From an uncultured Pirellula sp. (GTDB lineage Bacteria; Planctomycetota; Planctomycetia; Pirellulales; Pirellulaceae), in the NCBI GenBank assembly GCA_903858115.1, contig CAIOHR010000006.1, positions 1-64,000 of the forward strand: 64,000 nucleotides of DNA, read 5' to 3'. Each line of letters opens with the position of its first letter. The stretch's first letter is position 1. Shown here piece after piece: positions 16,748 to 26,222 of the stretch. The notes beneath the pieces were generated by a model. The model was not told the DNA's origin. It ran no database searches and worked only from the letters and a program-made list of their open reading frames with translations. The translations under genes were made by a program, and so were the position numbers.

Positions 16748-19111
16748 TTACTTCTTTAAATACTTGATCGTTGTTGCACCGATTGTCCCGTTGAACGCGA
16801 ACGGTGCCTCATCGTAGTAATCGAGCGACACCGGCGAGTCGAGGTCCGTCCCGATATCGAATGTCGCATTGGAAGTGAAGTGAAGCGACATCGCGGCTGG
16901 TACTTGTCGTTGCGCAACTTCCTTGCCGTTTACCTTGAGCGAGACATTCATCGGTCCGCCAATCTTGTCTGCTAATTTCGATTCAACTTCTATTTTCAAC
17001 TTGCCGGTCGGTAGTTTGTCTTTGGACTTGAGCTTGGTTCGCTGTACCTCGAACAAATTAAACTCGTAACAAAGGAAGCCATCCTTTACGTAGCAGGTAA
17101 TACCCCCCGAAAAGCCTGCGAGCGCATAGAGGACTCCGTTGCCATTGGAAGGCATATCGACTTCCATCGTGACCAAGCTATCGACTTTGCCGAGTTTTGG
17201 GGCAGCCGACTCAGGCATACGCGTTATTGGGCTATCGAAAGTCCATTCGGTAAGTGAAGACGCCGGGGCATCCTCTGGATGGAACATCGCTGTGGACCAT
17301 AAGCCGCCGCCGATCGGCAAGTTTTTGTTCTTGGTCGATTCTAGCAAGAAAAGTAGCTTCATCTCCTCAAGTTTCTTAGGATTGCTTGCGGCGAGATCGT
17401 TTGCTTGGCTCCAATCTTCATCGATGTTGTAGAGTTCCCACTTGTCCGTTAACGGCGACCATTCCTTGATTCCCTTTGGCAACCCGCCAACCCAAGGTTC
17501 GCGGGGGCCTGGAGCGCTGGCGAACCAACCGTCGTGGTAAATCCCACGGCTGGCCATGATGTCAAAGAATTGAGTCTTGCGAGTTCCTGGCGCCTTTGCA
17601 TCGCCAAAGGCGTAAGCCATGCTAACGCCATCCATCGAATCTTGCTCGAAACCATTCACAACTTTGGGTGGAGTTATCTTGGTCAGTTCGTAAATGGTCG
17701 GAACGATATCAATGACGTGATGAAACTGGGGCCTTGCTGTCGGATCTGCTTTAATTCGCTTCGGCCAAGCGATAGCCATCGGCTGTCGAGTTCCACCGAA
17801 GTGTGCACCGACAAGCTTCGTCGATTTGTACGGTGTGCTTCCAGCCCAGGCCCAAGCAGCATGATACATATTGTCGGTCTTCGGGCCACCGAGAGCATCC
17901 AGGCCACCAAGCTCATCCAATGCCTTCAAGTGTTGGGAGATCTTGGTAGGAATACCGTTCTGTGCGAGCTGTTCGCTGATGGTTCCATAGAGACCTTCCG
18001 CGGATGAACCATTATCGCCCCAAACATAGAAAATGAGAGTGTTGTCGAGTTTTCCCTGCTTCTCAATTTCGTCGATGACTCGGCCCGCATTGTAGTCGGC
18101 ATGTTCAGTGAAGCCGGCAAAAACTTCCATCAGACGACGCTGAAATGGCTTTTCATCGTCTGGAATCGAGTCCCACGAAGCCATTGACTCAGGTCGTGGA
18201 GTTAATTGGGCGTTTTGAGGAATCCAACCCTTGGCCTTGGCTCGAACAAAAACACGCTCGCGATACTTATCCCAGCCATCGTCGAACTTGCCCTTATACT
18301 TGTCGGCCCATTCCTTCATCACTTGATGTGGTCCGTGCGAAGCGCCTGGTGCCCAATACATGAGAAATGGTTTGTCGGGTGCATAAGCTTTCTGTTCGCG
18401 CAACCACTGGATTGCGTCCGAGGCAATGTCATCGGTTAGGTGATAGCCCTTTGGAAGATGGTCGGTAACCGCATTGGTATTGCGAGTCAGAGTGGGCTCG
18501 TATTGCGAAGCCTCACCCGCGAGGAATCCGTAAAAATACTCGAAGCCGTAACCCGTCGGCCAATAGTCGAAGGGGCCCTTGGATGTGATCTGTTCCTCAG
18601 GTGTGTTATGCCACTTGCCCCACGCACCGGTATTGTATCCGTAGTTCTTCAGAACCTCGGCAATGGTTGCTGACGACTTTGGAATAGTGCCACTGAAACC
18701 ATCAAAATCATTAGCGATTGCAGCGATCTGACCGTTACCGACTCGCGTGTGATTGCGACCGGTAAGCAGGGCGGCTCGCGTAGGCGAGCACATTGCAGTG
18801 GAGTGGAAGCGATTGAAGGAGATTCCCATCTTCGATACACGATCAAGCGTCGGCGTGTTAATCTCGCCGCCATACGTCGAGGGAGTACCTGGTCCCACAT
18901 CATCCATCAAGATGACGAGAATATTCGGCGCACCTTCTGCAAGACGCTTTGGCTCAACGCGTTTCTTGTAAACAGAATCTTGTATCGTCAGTCCAGGAGT
19001 GGATCCTGACGGAGTGGGTGGAAATGGCAAAATCTCTTGTGCCATTGTTGCTGATGTAAACACGTTTACAAGCACAAGGCCTAGGATGGCCAATCGCGAA
19101 TTGATATTCAT
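16748..19111 (-). CDS. Secreted sulfatase (large, paralogue)
   Basis: A 787-residue formylglycine-dependent sulfatase. Signal peptide at about residues 1-24 (ending TMAQE), metal-binding LVILMDDVGPG, active-site motif CSPTRAALLTGRN with Cys108, and WGKWHN at about 166. The region after 620 is an extra beta-rich domain with VSLKVNGKEVAQRQVP. It aligns along its full length with the sulfatase at 13619-15985, indicating duplication followed by divergence. Most sequence differences lie in loops, so the pair may differ in substrate. It follows the smaller sulfatase by 26 bp, implying a single transcript. No maturation enzyme (FGE or anSME) is seen in the window. Confidence 0.93.
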   Translation of the reverse strand: MNINSRLAILGLVLVNVFTSATMAQEILPFPPTPSGSTPGLTIQDSVYKKRVEPKRLAEGAPNILVILMDDVGPGTPSTYGGEINTPTLDRVSKMGISFNRFHSTAMCSPTRAALLTGRNHTRVGNGQIAAIANDFDGFSGTIPKSSATIAEVLKNYGYNTGAWGKWHNTPEEQITSKGPFDYWPTGYGFEYFYGFLAGEASQYEPTLTRNTNAVTDHLPKGYHLTDDIASDAIQWLREQKAYAPDKPFLMYWAPGASHGPHQVMKEWADKYKGKFDDGWDKYRERVFVRAKAKGWIPQNAQLTPRPESMASWDSIPDDEKPFQRRLMEVFAGFTEHADYNAGRVIDEIEKQGKLDNTLIFYVWGDNGSSAEGLYGTISEQLAQNGIPTKISQHLKALDELGGLDALGGPKTDNMYHAAWAWAGSTPYKSTKLVGAHFGGTRQPMAIAWPKRIKADPTARPQFHHVIDIVPTIYELTKITPPKVVNGFEQDSMDGVSMAYAFGDAKAPGTRKTQFFDIMASRGIYHDGWFASAPGPREPWVGGLPKGIKEWSPLTDKWELYNIDEDWSQANDLAASNPKKLEEMKLLFLLESTKNKNLPIGGGLWSTAMFHPEDAPASSLTEWTFDSPITRMPESAAPKLGKVDSLVTMEVDMPSNGNGVLYALAGFSGGITCYVKDGFLCYEFNLFEVQRTKLKSKDKLPTGKLKIEVESKLADKIGGPMNVSLKVNGKEVAQRQVPAAMSLHFTSNATFDIGTDLDSPVSLDYYDEAPFAFNGTIGATTIKYLKK

Positions 19112-19137
19112 GGATGAGTCTCTGTATCGCTTTCAAA

Positions 19138-20748
19138 CTAATTGCTGGTCTTAATTTTCAAAATCTGGGACTGAATTCCTTCGATGGTTTTTCCCATTTG
19201 GGCGCTCAATCCAAGCTGACGCACTGGGAATTCTTGAAAGCTCATTAGGTGCTTCTCCACTATCCCAACGATTGGCGTAAGCACCCAAGTTTTGTGTTCC
19301 GCATACTGACGATTCACATCACCTGTCTGACGCTCGAAGGGATCCATGCGCAGATTCGTTATCATAGGTCGCCCAAGGCCAATCAGCGGGTCGTCCCAAT
19401 GTCCGCCTTCTTTGATCGAGAAGCTGATTTTGAACGAATCGTAACGAATGGCTGTCAGGACCGTTTCGTCATAGTAAAAGACAAATTTGCGAGCCGACTT
19501 GTCGCTCTTGCCACTAAACAACGCAGTCTGGTCATAACCATCTAGGTGGACCTTGTAGTTCTTGCCGCCATAGTCTGCACCCTTTTTTAGGTTCTCAACG
19601 CTATCGGTGTCGCCGGCTGCCGAAGCTAATGTTGGGAGCAAGTCAGTCATATCTACAATCTCGCTAGAAACGCGGCCTCCCGTAGCACCAGGCCAACGGA
19701 CCATACATGGGGCGCGAACTCCGCCTTCCCATGTTGTGCCCTTGTCGCCTCGGAATGGGCTCGTACCACCTTCGGGCCACATGTACTGATAGGCTCCGTT
19801 GTCAGTCACGTAGACCACAATCGTGTTCTTATCGAGACCTGTTGCTTCAAGTTTTGATAACAGTTGGCCGACGTGACCGTCGTGCTCTGCGAGGGCATCA
19901 CCATAAACATCTTCGCGTCCAGCTCGGGACTTGCCTCGTACTCCATCCTTGAAATGGAAGAACACATGTAATCGCGCTGCGCAATGCCAAAGGAAGAATG
20001 GCTTCTTGTCTTTTGCTTTGCGATCCAGGAAGTCGAGCGACTTGGATACGATTTCGTCATCAAAGGTTTCCATCCGCTTCGTCGTCAGTGGACCTTCATC
20101 CTTTGTTGGTCCATCGGCGGTGCCTGAAATGACTCCACGTGGATCAAACTTTTTTCGGAATTCAGGATCGGTTGGACGGTCTGGATCTTCGAGATCCTCA
20201 TTGCCATTCAAATGGTATAGGTTGCCGAAATACTCATCAAACCCATGCCGATGCGGAAGATGTTCCTCAAGGTCGCCAAGATGATTCTTGCCATATTGAG
20301 CGGTCGAGTATCCTTTAGACTTAAGGATTTCCGCCAATGTGATGTCTTCTTTTTGCAAACCGGCCGGCGATCCTGGTGTGCCGACTGTCGTCAATCCAGT
20401 GCGAACCGGAAGTTGACCTGTAAGGAAGGCAGCGCGACCGGCGGTGCAACTTGGCTGGGCATAGAAGGATGTAAGACGAATACCCTCCTTTCCAATGCGA
20501 TCGATATTTGGAGTTTTGACTCCTAGGATATCACCACCGTAGGATGCTACGTTCATCCAGCCGACATCGTCACCCATGATGACAAGTATGTTGGGTTTCG
20601 AGGTTTGAGCGGACAACTGGCCTGAGCCAACGACAACAAAAAATGCAAAGAGAAGAAGATGCTCGAATCGTTTCACTGTTGATGCCTTGTTATTGATTGA
20701 CTGTTTCCACACAGGATTCTCGACGTATTCGAAAATGTTTATCCGCAT
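19138..20748 (-). CDS. Secreted sulfatase (arylsulfatase type)
   Basis: A sulfatase of normal length. The active site reads CTAGRAAFLTGQ (Cys101 counted from the ATG at 20748), a C-x-A-x-R variant of the usual C-x-P-x-R that still supports formylglycine formation. The metal site is ILVIMGDDVGW, and YGKNHLGD gives the second conserved block. Two starts are possible: ATG at 20748, or GTG at 20676, which puts the hydrophobic segment (HLLLFAFFVVVGSGQLSAQ) right at the N-terminus as a signal peptide; the latter is preferred on that ground. It is first of the sulfatase transcript. Unlike the other two it lacks the added C-terminal domain. Confidence 0.92.
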   Translation of the reverse strand: MRINIFEYVENPVWKQSINNKASTVKRFEHLLLFAFFVVVGSGQLSAQTSKPNILVIMGDDVGWMNVASYGGDILGVKTPNIDRIGKEGIRLTSFYAQPSCTAGRAAFLTGQLPVRTGLTTVGTPGSPAGLQKEDITLAEILKSKGYSTAQYGKNHLGDLEEHLPHRHGFDEYFGNLYHLNGNEDLEDPDRPTDPEFRKKFDPRGVISGTADGPTKDEGPLTTKRMETFDDEIVSKSLDFLDRKAKDKKPFFLWHCAARLHVFFHFKDGVRGKSRAGREDVYGDALAEHDGHVGQLLSKLEATGLDKNTIVVYVTDNGAYQYMWPEGGTSPFRGDKGTTWEGGVRAPCMVRWPGATGGRVSSEIVDMTDLLPTLASAAGDTDSVENLKKGADYGGKNYKVHLDGYDQTALFSGKSDKSARKFVFYYDETVLTAIRYDSFKISFSIKEGGHWDDPLIGLGRPMITNLRMDPFERQTGDVNRQYAEHKTWVLTPIVGIVEKHLMSFQEFPVRQLGLSAQMGKTIEGIQSQILKIKTSN

Positions 20749-21272
20749 TGCATGAATCCCCGGAAAGTGACATCTGCAATGTGAAATTTGCTTTCACGGA
20801 ATATCTGAACTCAGGAGATTCTAGCCAGAGATCAGCCCGTCGAACGTCAAATATCCACTTTCCGAAAGTAAGTTCTCTAGCTTCGTATCAATCAACAGCC
20901 GTTCTAGTGATTTGAGTTCTGGCCGATCTGTTGAGACATCCCCAGTGCTAATCACGCATGTATTCTTGGCATTCCGAACGCGATTTATTCGATGCCATTG
21001 TGCTTGTAGGTCGCACCGGTCACCCAAACCGGATGGAGTAGAATTTACCTTCAGTAGAAGTTCGTTTTGTCACACGGGGATGGTGTTAGGATAGGCAACC
21101 AACTGAAACTTACTGATTTTCCCTCGCTAGCATCATGCGTAGGCTGCCACTTTGGGTAGCATGCTCGCCACAGATTAGCAAAGTTTTCGATTGAAATCAT
21201 CGACGATGGTTACTCGCTGATCCCGTCGACCGCCCAGAGCTATCTATGACCGTTGTTCGATTCCCATTGTTT
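20749..21272. other. Spacer upstream of sulfatase run
   Basis: About 520 bases. It should hold the promoter of the sulfatase transcript. A family-B-like piece lies at 21012-21031 (CGCACCGGTCACCCAAACCG). A 68-codon minus-strand frame (20821-21027) ends in LLSESGYLTFDGLISG; it might be a gene remnant, but I find no family for it. Confidence 0.4.
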
Positions 21273-21572
21273 CTAGCGTTTTCGATTTGTAGCGATTGGA
21301 ATCACTGCGTCTAGGATCTTCTTGGGCTCGTTGAGACCGTACACGGATCGCATAATCGAGAGGCCTGTTTCGATGTCTTGCTCGCCCCAGTTCTGGGGAT
21401 GACGCAAGTGCAATAGGCGGATGTTTCGGCCCATCGTTGCCATAGACTCATTTCTCCATTCTCCTGCGAATTTCCGAAGCCAACCGTGTTCTTGAGTCGG
21501 CTTAGGGATGGCGGGGGCTTCTTGCCCATTCAAAGTTTCGCGGAAGCATAGTAGGCTGAGGATCGAGGTCAT
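21273..21572 (-). pseudogene. DUF1579-type protein, truncated
   Basis: A 99-codon frame whose N-terminal half reads PTQEHGWLRKFAGEWRNESM, the usual opening of DUF1579 proteins (Q-EH-WL-K--GEW). Complete members are 150-200 residues. After about residue 48 the sequence no longer resembles the family (LRHPQNWGEQDIETGLSIM), suggesting a deletion or join to other material. No function can be claimed for the product. Confidence 0.5.
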
Positions 21573-21632
21573 TAACAGGGCATTCGACCTTTCGTTTTAC
21601 CGTCATGATAAATGTAATGGATGGCCGTCCAT

Positions 21633-23303
21633 TTAATGCGCGAGAGATGATGGCACTACGATCATCCATTGAAAGACATATGCCTGAAGCATTACGAAGA
21701 CACCCATGAGAATGGCCATCGCGATGCTATGCCAAAATACCGCCCGCAGAATCGTTCCAGCGTCGGGGCTGTCCTTCTGTCCCCCGGTGGCGACACTGGC
21801 CACGACGATACTTTGTGCGTCAATCATCTTTCCCATGACCCCACCTGAGCTATTGGAGGCAGCCGTCAAGATGGGCGAGATGTCGAGTTGCTGTGCGGTG
21901 ACTTTCTGCAAATTACCGAACAATACGTTGGACGAAGTATCGCTGCCAGTAAGTGCCACGCCTAACCATCCAAGCAAAGGTGAGAAGAACGGAAAGAGCA
22001 CACCCGTGGAAGCGAACGCGATCCCCATCGTCGTGTCGGTACCGCTGAAACGCGTTGTGAATCCCAGTGCAAGCATCAAGGAGATTGTGAGCAACGACAC
22101 GCCGACCCGTCGGAGAGTGCGGACGTAGGTCGCAAAGAGGTCGCTTGGTTTCAGCCCGAGAAGCAGGCCTGCGATGAGGCCCGCAATCAGTAAGGACGTG
22201 CCGGTCGCCGAGAATAGGTTCAGGGTGAACTCTGCCTTTTCAGGCTCTGGTTCAAGCGATGCCGGTGGGACTTTTTGAACGGCAAGATGCAAAGCCGGAA
22301 CAGAGAAGACTGGCGCGAAGGTATCGTTGAGGGCTTTCTTGATGGGCGTCATGCTCGATGCAGCGACGAAAACCGTCATCAGTATCCACGGCAACCAAGC
22401 GCGAAAGTTCTCCCGTCCTGGGGATACCGCCACCGTTGTGGCGGCATTAGAAACGGTTGGCATGCCTTCGGTATTTGCCAACCCATCGCTAGGTTTCCAA
22501 ATTCGCAAGAAGACCACGAGAGCGACAATAGAACTGAATCCCGCTGCGGCATCCACCAAGTGCGGGCCGTGAAAATTGCTCACCAAAAACTGCACGACGG
22601 CAAAGCTCGCGCCTCCCACGAAACATGCGGGCCAGACCCGGACCATGCCTCGCCAACCTACCAGAGCCGCAATCATCCAAAACGGAACGATCAACGCGAA
22701 GAAGGGTAACTGACGCCCGACCATCGCGCTCAGTGCACCTTCATCTAGTCCAGTTACTTTCGCCAAGGTGATAATCGGGATACCGACCGAGCCAAACGCA
22801 ACCGGTGCAGTGTTACCGATGAGGGCGGCCTTCGCGGCATCCAGGGGGCTGAAGCCTAGCCCAATCATCAACGCGCCCGTGATCGCCACCGGTGCACCGA
22901 AACCAGCAAATCCTTCCAGAAACGCGCCGAAACTGAAGCCAACCATCAGAGCCTGGATGCGCCTGTCGTCTGACAGATTCGCCATCCGGTCTTGCAACAC
23001 TTTGAAGCCGCCGGTGTCGACCGAAATGTGGTAGATGAACAGAGCGTTGAGCACGATCCAGCCGATTGGGAAAAGCCCAAACGCCGCGCCGTAGCCCGCC
23101 GCAGCGACAGCCAGCTTCACGGGCATTCCGTAAACCCCGATGGAAATACACATCGCCACCATCAACGCAGCCAGTGCCGCAATATGCGCACGCACATGCC
23201 AAAACGCCAACAATCCAAGCAAGATAACGATTGGCAGTGACGCGACAAGCGAAGAAAGAACGATGCTATTGCCGATGGGTGAGTAATTTTGCGACCAGGT
23301 CAT
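21633..23303 (-). CDS. glcA: Glycolate/lactate permease (LctP family)
   Basis: A 556-residue transporter with 12 or more membrane segments. It matches the LctP family of lactate and glycolate permeases in length and motifs: FGAFLEGFAGFGAPVAITGALMIGL near residue 125 and LTGSDTSSNVLFGNLQ near 460 are signature stretches. As the last gene of a glcB-D-E-F-G run it corresponds to E. coli glcA, so glycolate is the probable main substrate, co-transported with protons; lactate uptake is also likely for this family. A GlcA-type assignment rests on the context. A loop of about 40 residues near 310-350 is rich in Pro and Glu. Confidence 0.9.
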   Translation of the reverse strand: MTWSQNYSPIGNSIVLSSLVASLPIVILLGLLAFWHVRAHIAALAALMVAMCISIGVYGMPVKLAVAAAGYGAAFGLFPIGWIVLNALFIYHISVDTGGFKVLQDRMANLSDDRRIQALMVGFSFGAFLEGFAGFGAPVAITGALMIGLGFSPLDAAKAALIGNTAPVAFGSVGIPIITLAKVTGLDEGALSAMVGRQLPFFALIVPFWMIAALVGWRGMVRVWPACFVGGASFAVVQFLVSNFHGPHLVDAAAGFSSIVALVVFLRIWKPSDGLANTEGMPTVSNAATTVAVSPGRENFRAWLPWILMTVFVAASSMTPIKKALNDTFAPVFSVPALHLAVQKVPPASLEPEPEKAEFTLNLFSATGTSLLIAGLIAGLLLGLKPSDLFATYVRTLRRVGVSLLTISLMLALGFTTRFSGTDTTMGIAFASTGVLFPFFSPLLGWLGVALTGSDTSSNVLFGNLQKVTAQQLDISPILTAASNSSGGVMGKMIDAQSIVVASVATGGQKDSPDAGTILRAVFWHSIAMAILMGVFVMLQAYVFQWMIVVPSSLAH

Positions 23304-23362
23304 ACTTGTTTATCTTTACACGAGCTAGATACGGAAAGCGAGCCATTGCTTACTCATGACGA

Positions 23363-23797
23363 TCAGCTCACCAGGGCAGCCAATCCAGCTTGCGCCACGA
23401 GGCCATCTTGTGCGCTTGTTCCGCCGGACAAGCCAATGCCGCCGATGACCGCGCCGTCGACCAAGATCGGCAGCCCGCCGTCGATCGGCATCGCGCCACT
23501 CATGACTAGCATCCGTACACCTTCGCCGCCAGCCGCCACCATATCGTGAAAGGCCTTGGTCGGCCGACGGAACGCCACGGCTGATAGAGCTTTGTCCTGC
23601 GCCACTTGCACGCTGCCAAACTGCGCGTTGTCCATGCGTTCCAACAGCACCAAGTGACCACCCGGGTCCATGATCGCCACGACCATACACCAGCCATTTC
23701 GTACTGCTTCTGCTCGAGCAGCGGCAGCAACCATTCGTGCTTGTTCTAGAGTGATGGATGTTCCGTAGATAGGAAGTTGCGGGGTCGGGTTGTTCAT
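23363..23797 (-). CDS. glcG: GlcG/HbpS-family protein
   Basis: A 144-residue protein of the GlcG/HbpS (DUF336) family. Characteristic stretches are LEQARMVAAAARAEA at the N-terminus, CMVVAIMDPGGHLVLLERMDNA in the middle, and GGLPILVDGAVIGGIGLSGG near the end. HbpS binds haem in Streptomyces; the role of GlcG in glycolate use is unknown, though it is nearly always found in glc operons, as here between glcF and the permease. No signal peptide is visible, so it is probably cytoplasmic. It lies 42 bp after glcF and 60 bp before the permease gene. Confidence 0.9.
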   Translation of the reverse strand: MNNPTPQLPIYGTSITLEQARMVAAAARAEAVRNGWCMVVAIMDPGGHLVLLERMDNAQFGSVQVAQDKALSAVAFRRPTKAFHDMVAAGGEGVRMLVMSGAMPIDGGLPILVDGAVIGGIGLSGGTSAQDGLVAQAGLAALVS

Positions 23798-23839
23798 TCG
23801 TCTGCGTTCTTATTGATTGAAGTTAAGATGCTAAAAAAA

Positions 23840-25117
23840 TTATGAACCTTGATTGTCGTATGCATCGCGCAATACCTGCAGTGTATGACGAATCATGATA
23901 GGTGATCCCAATTTGGCCAGATGGACACGAAGCTGAGTCAGGCAACCGATATTGCCGGACGCAACGACGCTCGCACCCGTCGCGATCACGGCGCGTGCTT
24001 TTTGCTCTCCAAGTGATGCCGCGATCGCTGGTTGTTCCATGTTGTAACTTCCTGCGCTACCGCAGCATAGATGTGCGTTGGGCAGTTCCAAGAGTTGCAG
24101 TCCAGGAATCGTGCGGAGCAGTTCGCGTGGTTCGCGGCGCACGCCTTGAGCATTGGCCAAATGACAGGCGTCGTGGTAAGCGACTTTCAGCGGCGCGCCG
24201 AAGCCTTGCGGCTTATCCAATAGACCGAGTTTGGTGAGAAAGACACTTACGTCCATAACGCGATGGCGAAACGATTCCGCTCGAGCCGCATCGGGCGTGC
24301 CGGCGAGGACGAGATGATACTCATGCATGGCCGATCCGCAGCCAGCGGCGTTGGTGAGTACTGCATCTACATCGGTAGGAAAGGTGTTGAGGTTTCGTTT
24401 CGCGAAATTGCGGGCAGCATCGAGGTTGCCGGTGTGCCACGCGAGCCCGCCACAGCAACCTTGCGTGCGAGGCACGACCACTTCCACACCATTCCGCGAG
24501 AGCACTTCAATGGTGGCAGTGTTGATATCGGGATCAAGCACCTGCTGCGCACAACCGATGAGCAACGCCACACGGGCTCGGCGTTCGCATTGGGCGGGTG
24601 TGACTTCAGGCCAGCTTTGCTTCGGCGGTAGTTTCGCCGGTAGAAGCTCCAGCATGGGCTTGATTGCAGTCGGCATCAGCGGCGCGAAGAACTTTCCTAA
24701 CTTTCCGAGCGTAGCAGCGATTCGAAAGCGAGTCGGATACGGCACCGTCTTCGCAGAAAGCCACCTCGCAAATCTCTCGCCCGGAGTCCGCTTGAACTTC
24801 TCTTGCGCCAACGCTCGGAAAGGACTGATCAGATCGCGATAGGGCACACCGCTTGGGCAGGCGGGTTCGCAAGCGAGGCAACCCAGACAGCGATCCACGT
24901 GCGGCTGAGCGGTATCCCAATCGAGTTTGCCTTCCAAAACTTCCTTCATAAGGACGATACGGCCGCGGGGGGAATCCATTTCCTGTCCCAACTCCTGGTA
25001 GGTGGGACAAGCAGCGAGACAGAAGCCACAATGAACGCAGCGCTCAATGGTTTCTGCCATCGGAAGGCCCAGAGGCCCAAACTTGTCGGTTGAAATATGG
25101 TGCAGCATCTCAGTCAA
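23840..25117 (-). CDS. glcF: Glycolate oxidase, iron-sulfur subunit
   Basis: A 425-residue subunit that passes electrons from the flavin subunits to the respiratory chain. It carries two 4Fe-4S sites, CVHCGFCLAACPTY (residues 27-40) and CLGCLACEPACPSGV (about 78-92), followed by two CCG domains, with CCGGLAWHTG near residue 220 and LCCGSAGSYNM near 350. The length and order match E. coli GlcF. Its first 8 bases overlap the end of glcE, so translation is coupled. The enzyme oxidises glycolate to glyoxylate, which the malate synthase of the same operon condenses with acetyl-CoA. Confidence 0.95.
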   Translation of the reverse strand: MTEMLHHISTDKFGPLGLPMAETIERCVHCGFCLAACPTYQELGQEMDSPRGRIVLMKEVLEGKLDWDTAQPHVDRCLGCLACEPACPSGVPYRDLISPFRALAQEKFKRTPGERFARWLSAKTVPYPTRFRIAATLGKLGKFFAPLMPTAIKPMLELLPAKLPPKQSWPEVTPAQCERRARVALLIGCAQQVLDPDINTATIEVLSRNGVEVVVPRTQGCCGGLAWHTGNLDAARNFAKRNLNTFPTDVDAVLTNAAGCGSAMHEYHLVLAGTPDAARAESFRHRVMDVSVFLTKLGLLDKPQGFGAPLKVAYHDACHLANAQGVRREPRELLRTIPGLQLLELPNAHLCCGSAGSYNMEQPAIAASLGEQKARAVIATGASVVASGNIGCLTQLRVHLAKLGSPIMIRHTLQVLRDAYDNQGS

Positions 25118-26222
25118 ATTCCTCTAAGCCTGGGAAACGATTCTCTGCGTCGAGGGCATTCTTTACAGCTGCAGCAATCTGGAAATCGTGCCGAGCGCCA
25201 AGCCACAACGGAGCATCGCCGCGAAGCGTTATGCAGGGTACCTTCAGCAGCTTCAATTTGGCATCGATGGCTGTCACCTTCGCGTCCGATGAGAACGATG
25301 CGAACGCAACATTGCCACCTCCACTGACGAGAACCGTCGCGCCAAATTCTTCGAGGGTCCCGCGAAGCGACGCAGATGTGACTGGCGTCGTAGGCATCTT
25401 GAGGAGCAAGGTGGAATCTGCCTTCGCATCAAGGGCTTTAGAATTTTTCGCCCATTCGAACTCCGTCAGCGACCCCCATTTTTCGTCAGCAACTTCGGTA
25501 GTCAGCCTTTCGCCAGGAAAGCGGTTCAGTATTTCGTTGGCAAGCGCGTCGAGCGATTCCGTCGGGCCAACGAGTCTTGCGGCAATATTTTTTGTATCGG
25601 GTAGCCAGTCGAGTGCATCGAGTTCCCATCGGGATGTTCCCGCCTGCGTAAGGATTTGTGTGGCGATTTCTGGACCGCCCGTCTCCAACATCAAGGTGAG
25701 TCTTGACGTGTGGCGAGGGAAAACCTTGAAGGTAATCTCGGTGAGTATCCCAAAGCGTCCGAGACTGCCGACAAAGAATTTGGGAAGATCGAATCCGGCA
25801 GCGTTTTTGACTACCTTTCCACCCATCCGCAGCAGTCGTCCTGCACCGTCCACAAATTGAACCGCGAGGATAAAGTCACGCAGCCCACCAAATCGAAAAC
25901 GTCCGGGGCCGCTGACGCCCGAAGCGACCGTTCCTCCAAGCGTCGCGCCCTTCGCAATAAGCATCGGATCGAAAGGTAGATACTGTCCTTGGGCTGCGAG
26001 TGTTTCCACGATCTCGCGCAACGGTGTACCCGCCAGTGCAGTAAAGGTAAATTCGCTCGGTTCGTATTCTACGATACCCTTGAGCTTTGCCGTGGAGAGC
26101 TTCACGGCACTGACGGCGGACAGACGCGGCTTCGTGCCCGAACCCACTGCGATGAGACGCGGCGTCGAACGCACTGCCTCGACAAGTTCGGCGGTATTGG
26201 CTGGAGTGAGTGTCGCGTTCAT
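25110..26222 (-). CDS. glcE: Glycolate oxidase, FAD-binding subunit
   Basis: A 370-residue FAD-binding protein of the GlcE type. The FAD/PCMH part has [13 protein letters not shown] and [21 protein letters not shown] (about residues 90-112), the usual pyrophosphate-binding region, and [21 protein letters not shown]. GlcE needs GlcD and GlcF for activity. The start overlaps the glcD stop by 4 bases (ATGA), and the end overlaps glcF, so all three subunits are made together. The length is close to that of E. coli GlcE (350). It is likely on the cytoplasmic face of the inner membrane. Confidence 0.93.
   Translation of the reverse strand: MNATLTPANTAELVEAVRSTPRLIAVGSGTKPRLSAVSAVKLSTAKLKGIVEYEPSEFTFTALAGTPLREIVETLAAQGQYLPFDPMLIAKGATLGGTVASGVSGPGRFRFGGLRDFILAVQFVDGAGRLLRMGGKVVKNAAGFDLPKFFVGSLGRFGILTEITFKVFPRHTSRLTLMLETGGPEIATQILTQAGTSRWELDALDWLPDTKNIAARLVGPTESLDALANEILNRFPGERLTTEVADEKWGSLTEFEWAKNSKALDAKADSTLLLKMPTTPVTSASLRGTLEEFGATVLVSGGGNVAFASFSSDAKVTAIDAKLKLLKVPCITLRGDAPLWLGARHDFQIAAAVKNALDAENRFPGLEEFD

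Noticed and set aside
20821..21027. 68-codon minus-strand frame upstream of the sulfatases
   Set aside because: The translation has no recognisable family, and the other strand is equally open. It is mentioned only in the spacer entry.
21633..23303. Plain L-lactate permease (lldP)
   Set aside because: The family is shared, but its position as the last gene of a glc operon favours the glycolate permease GlcA.
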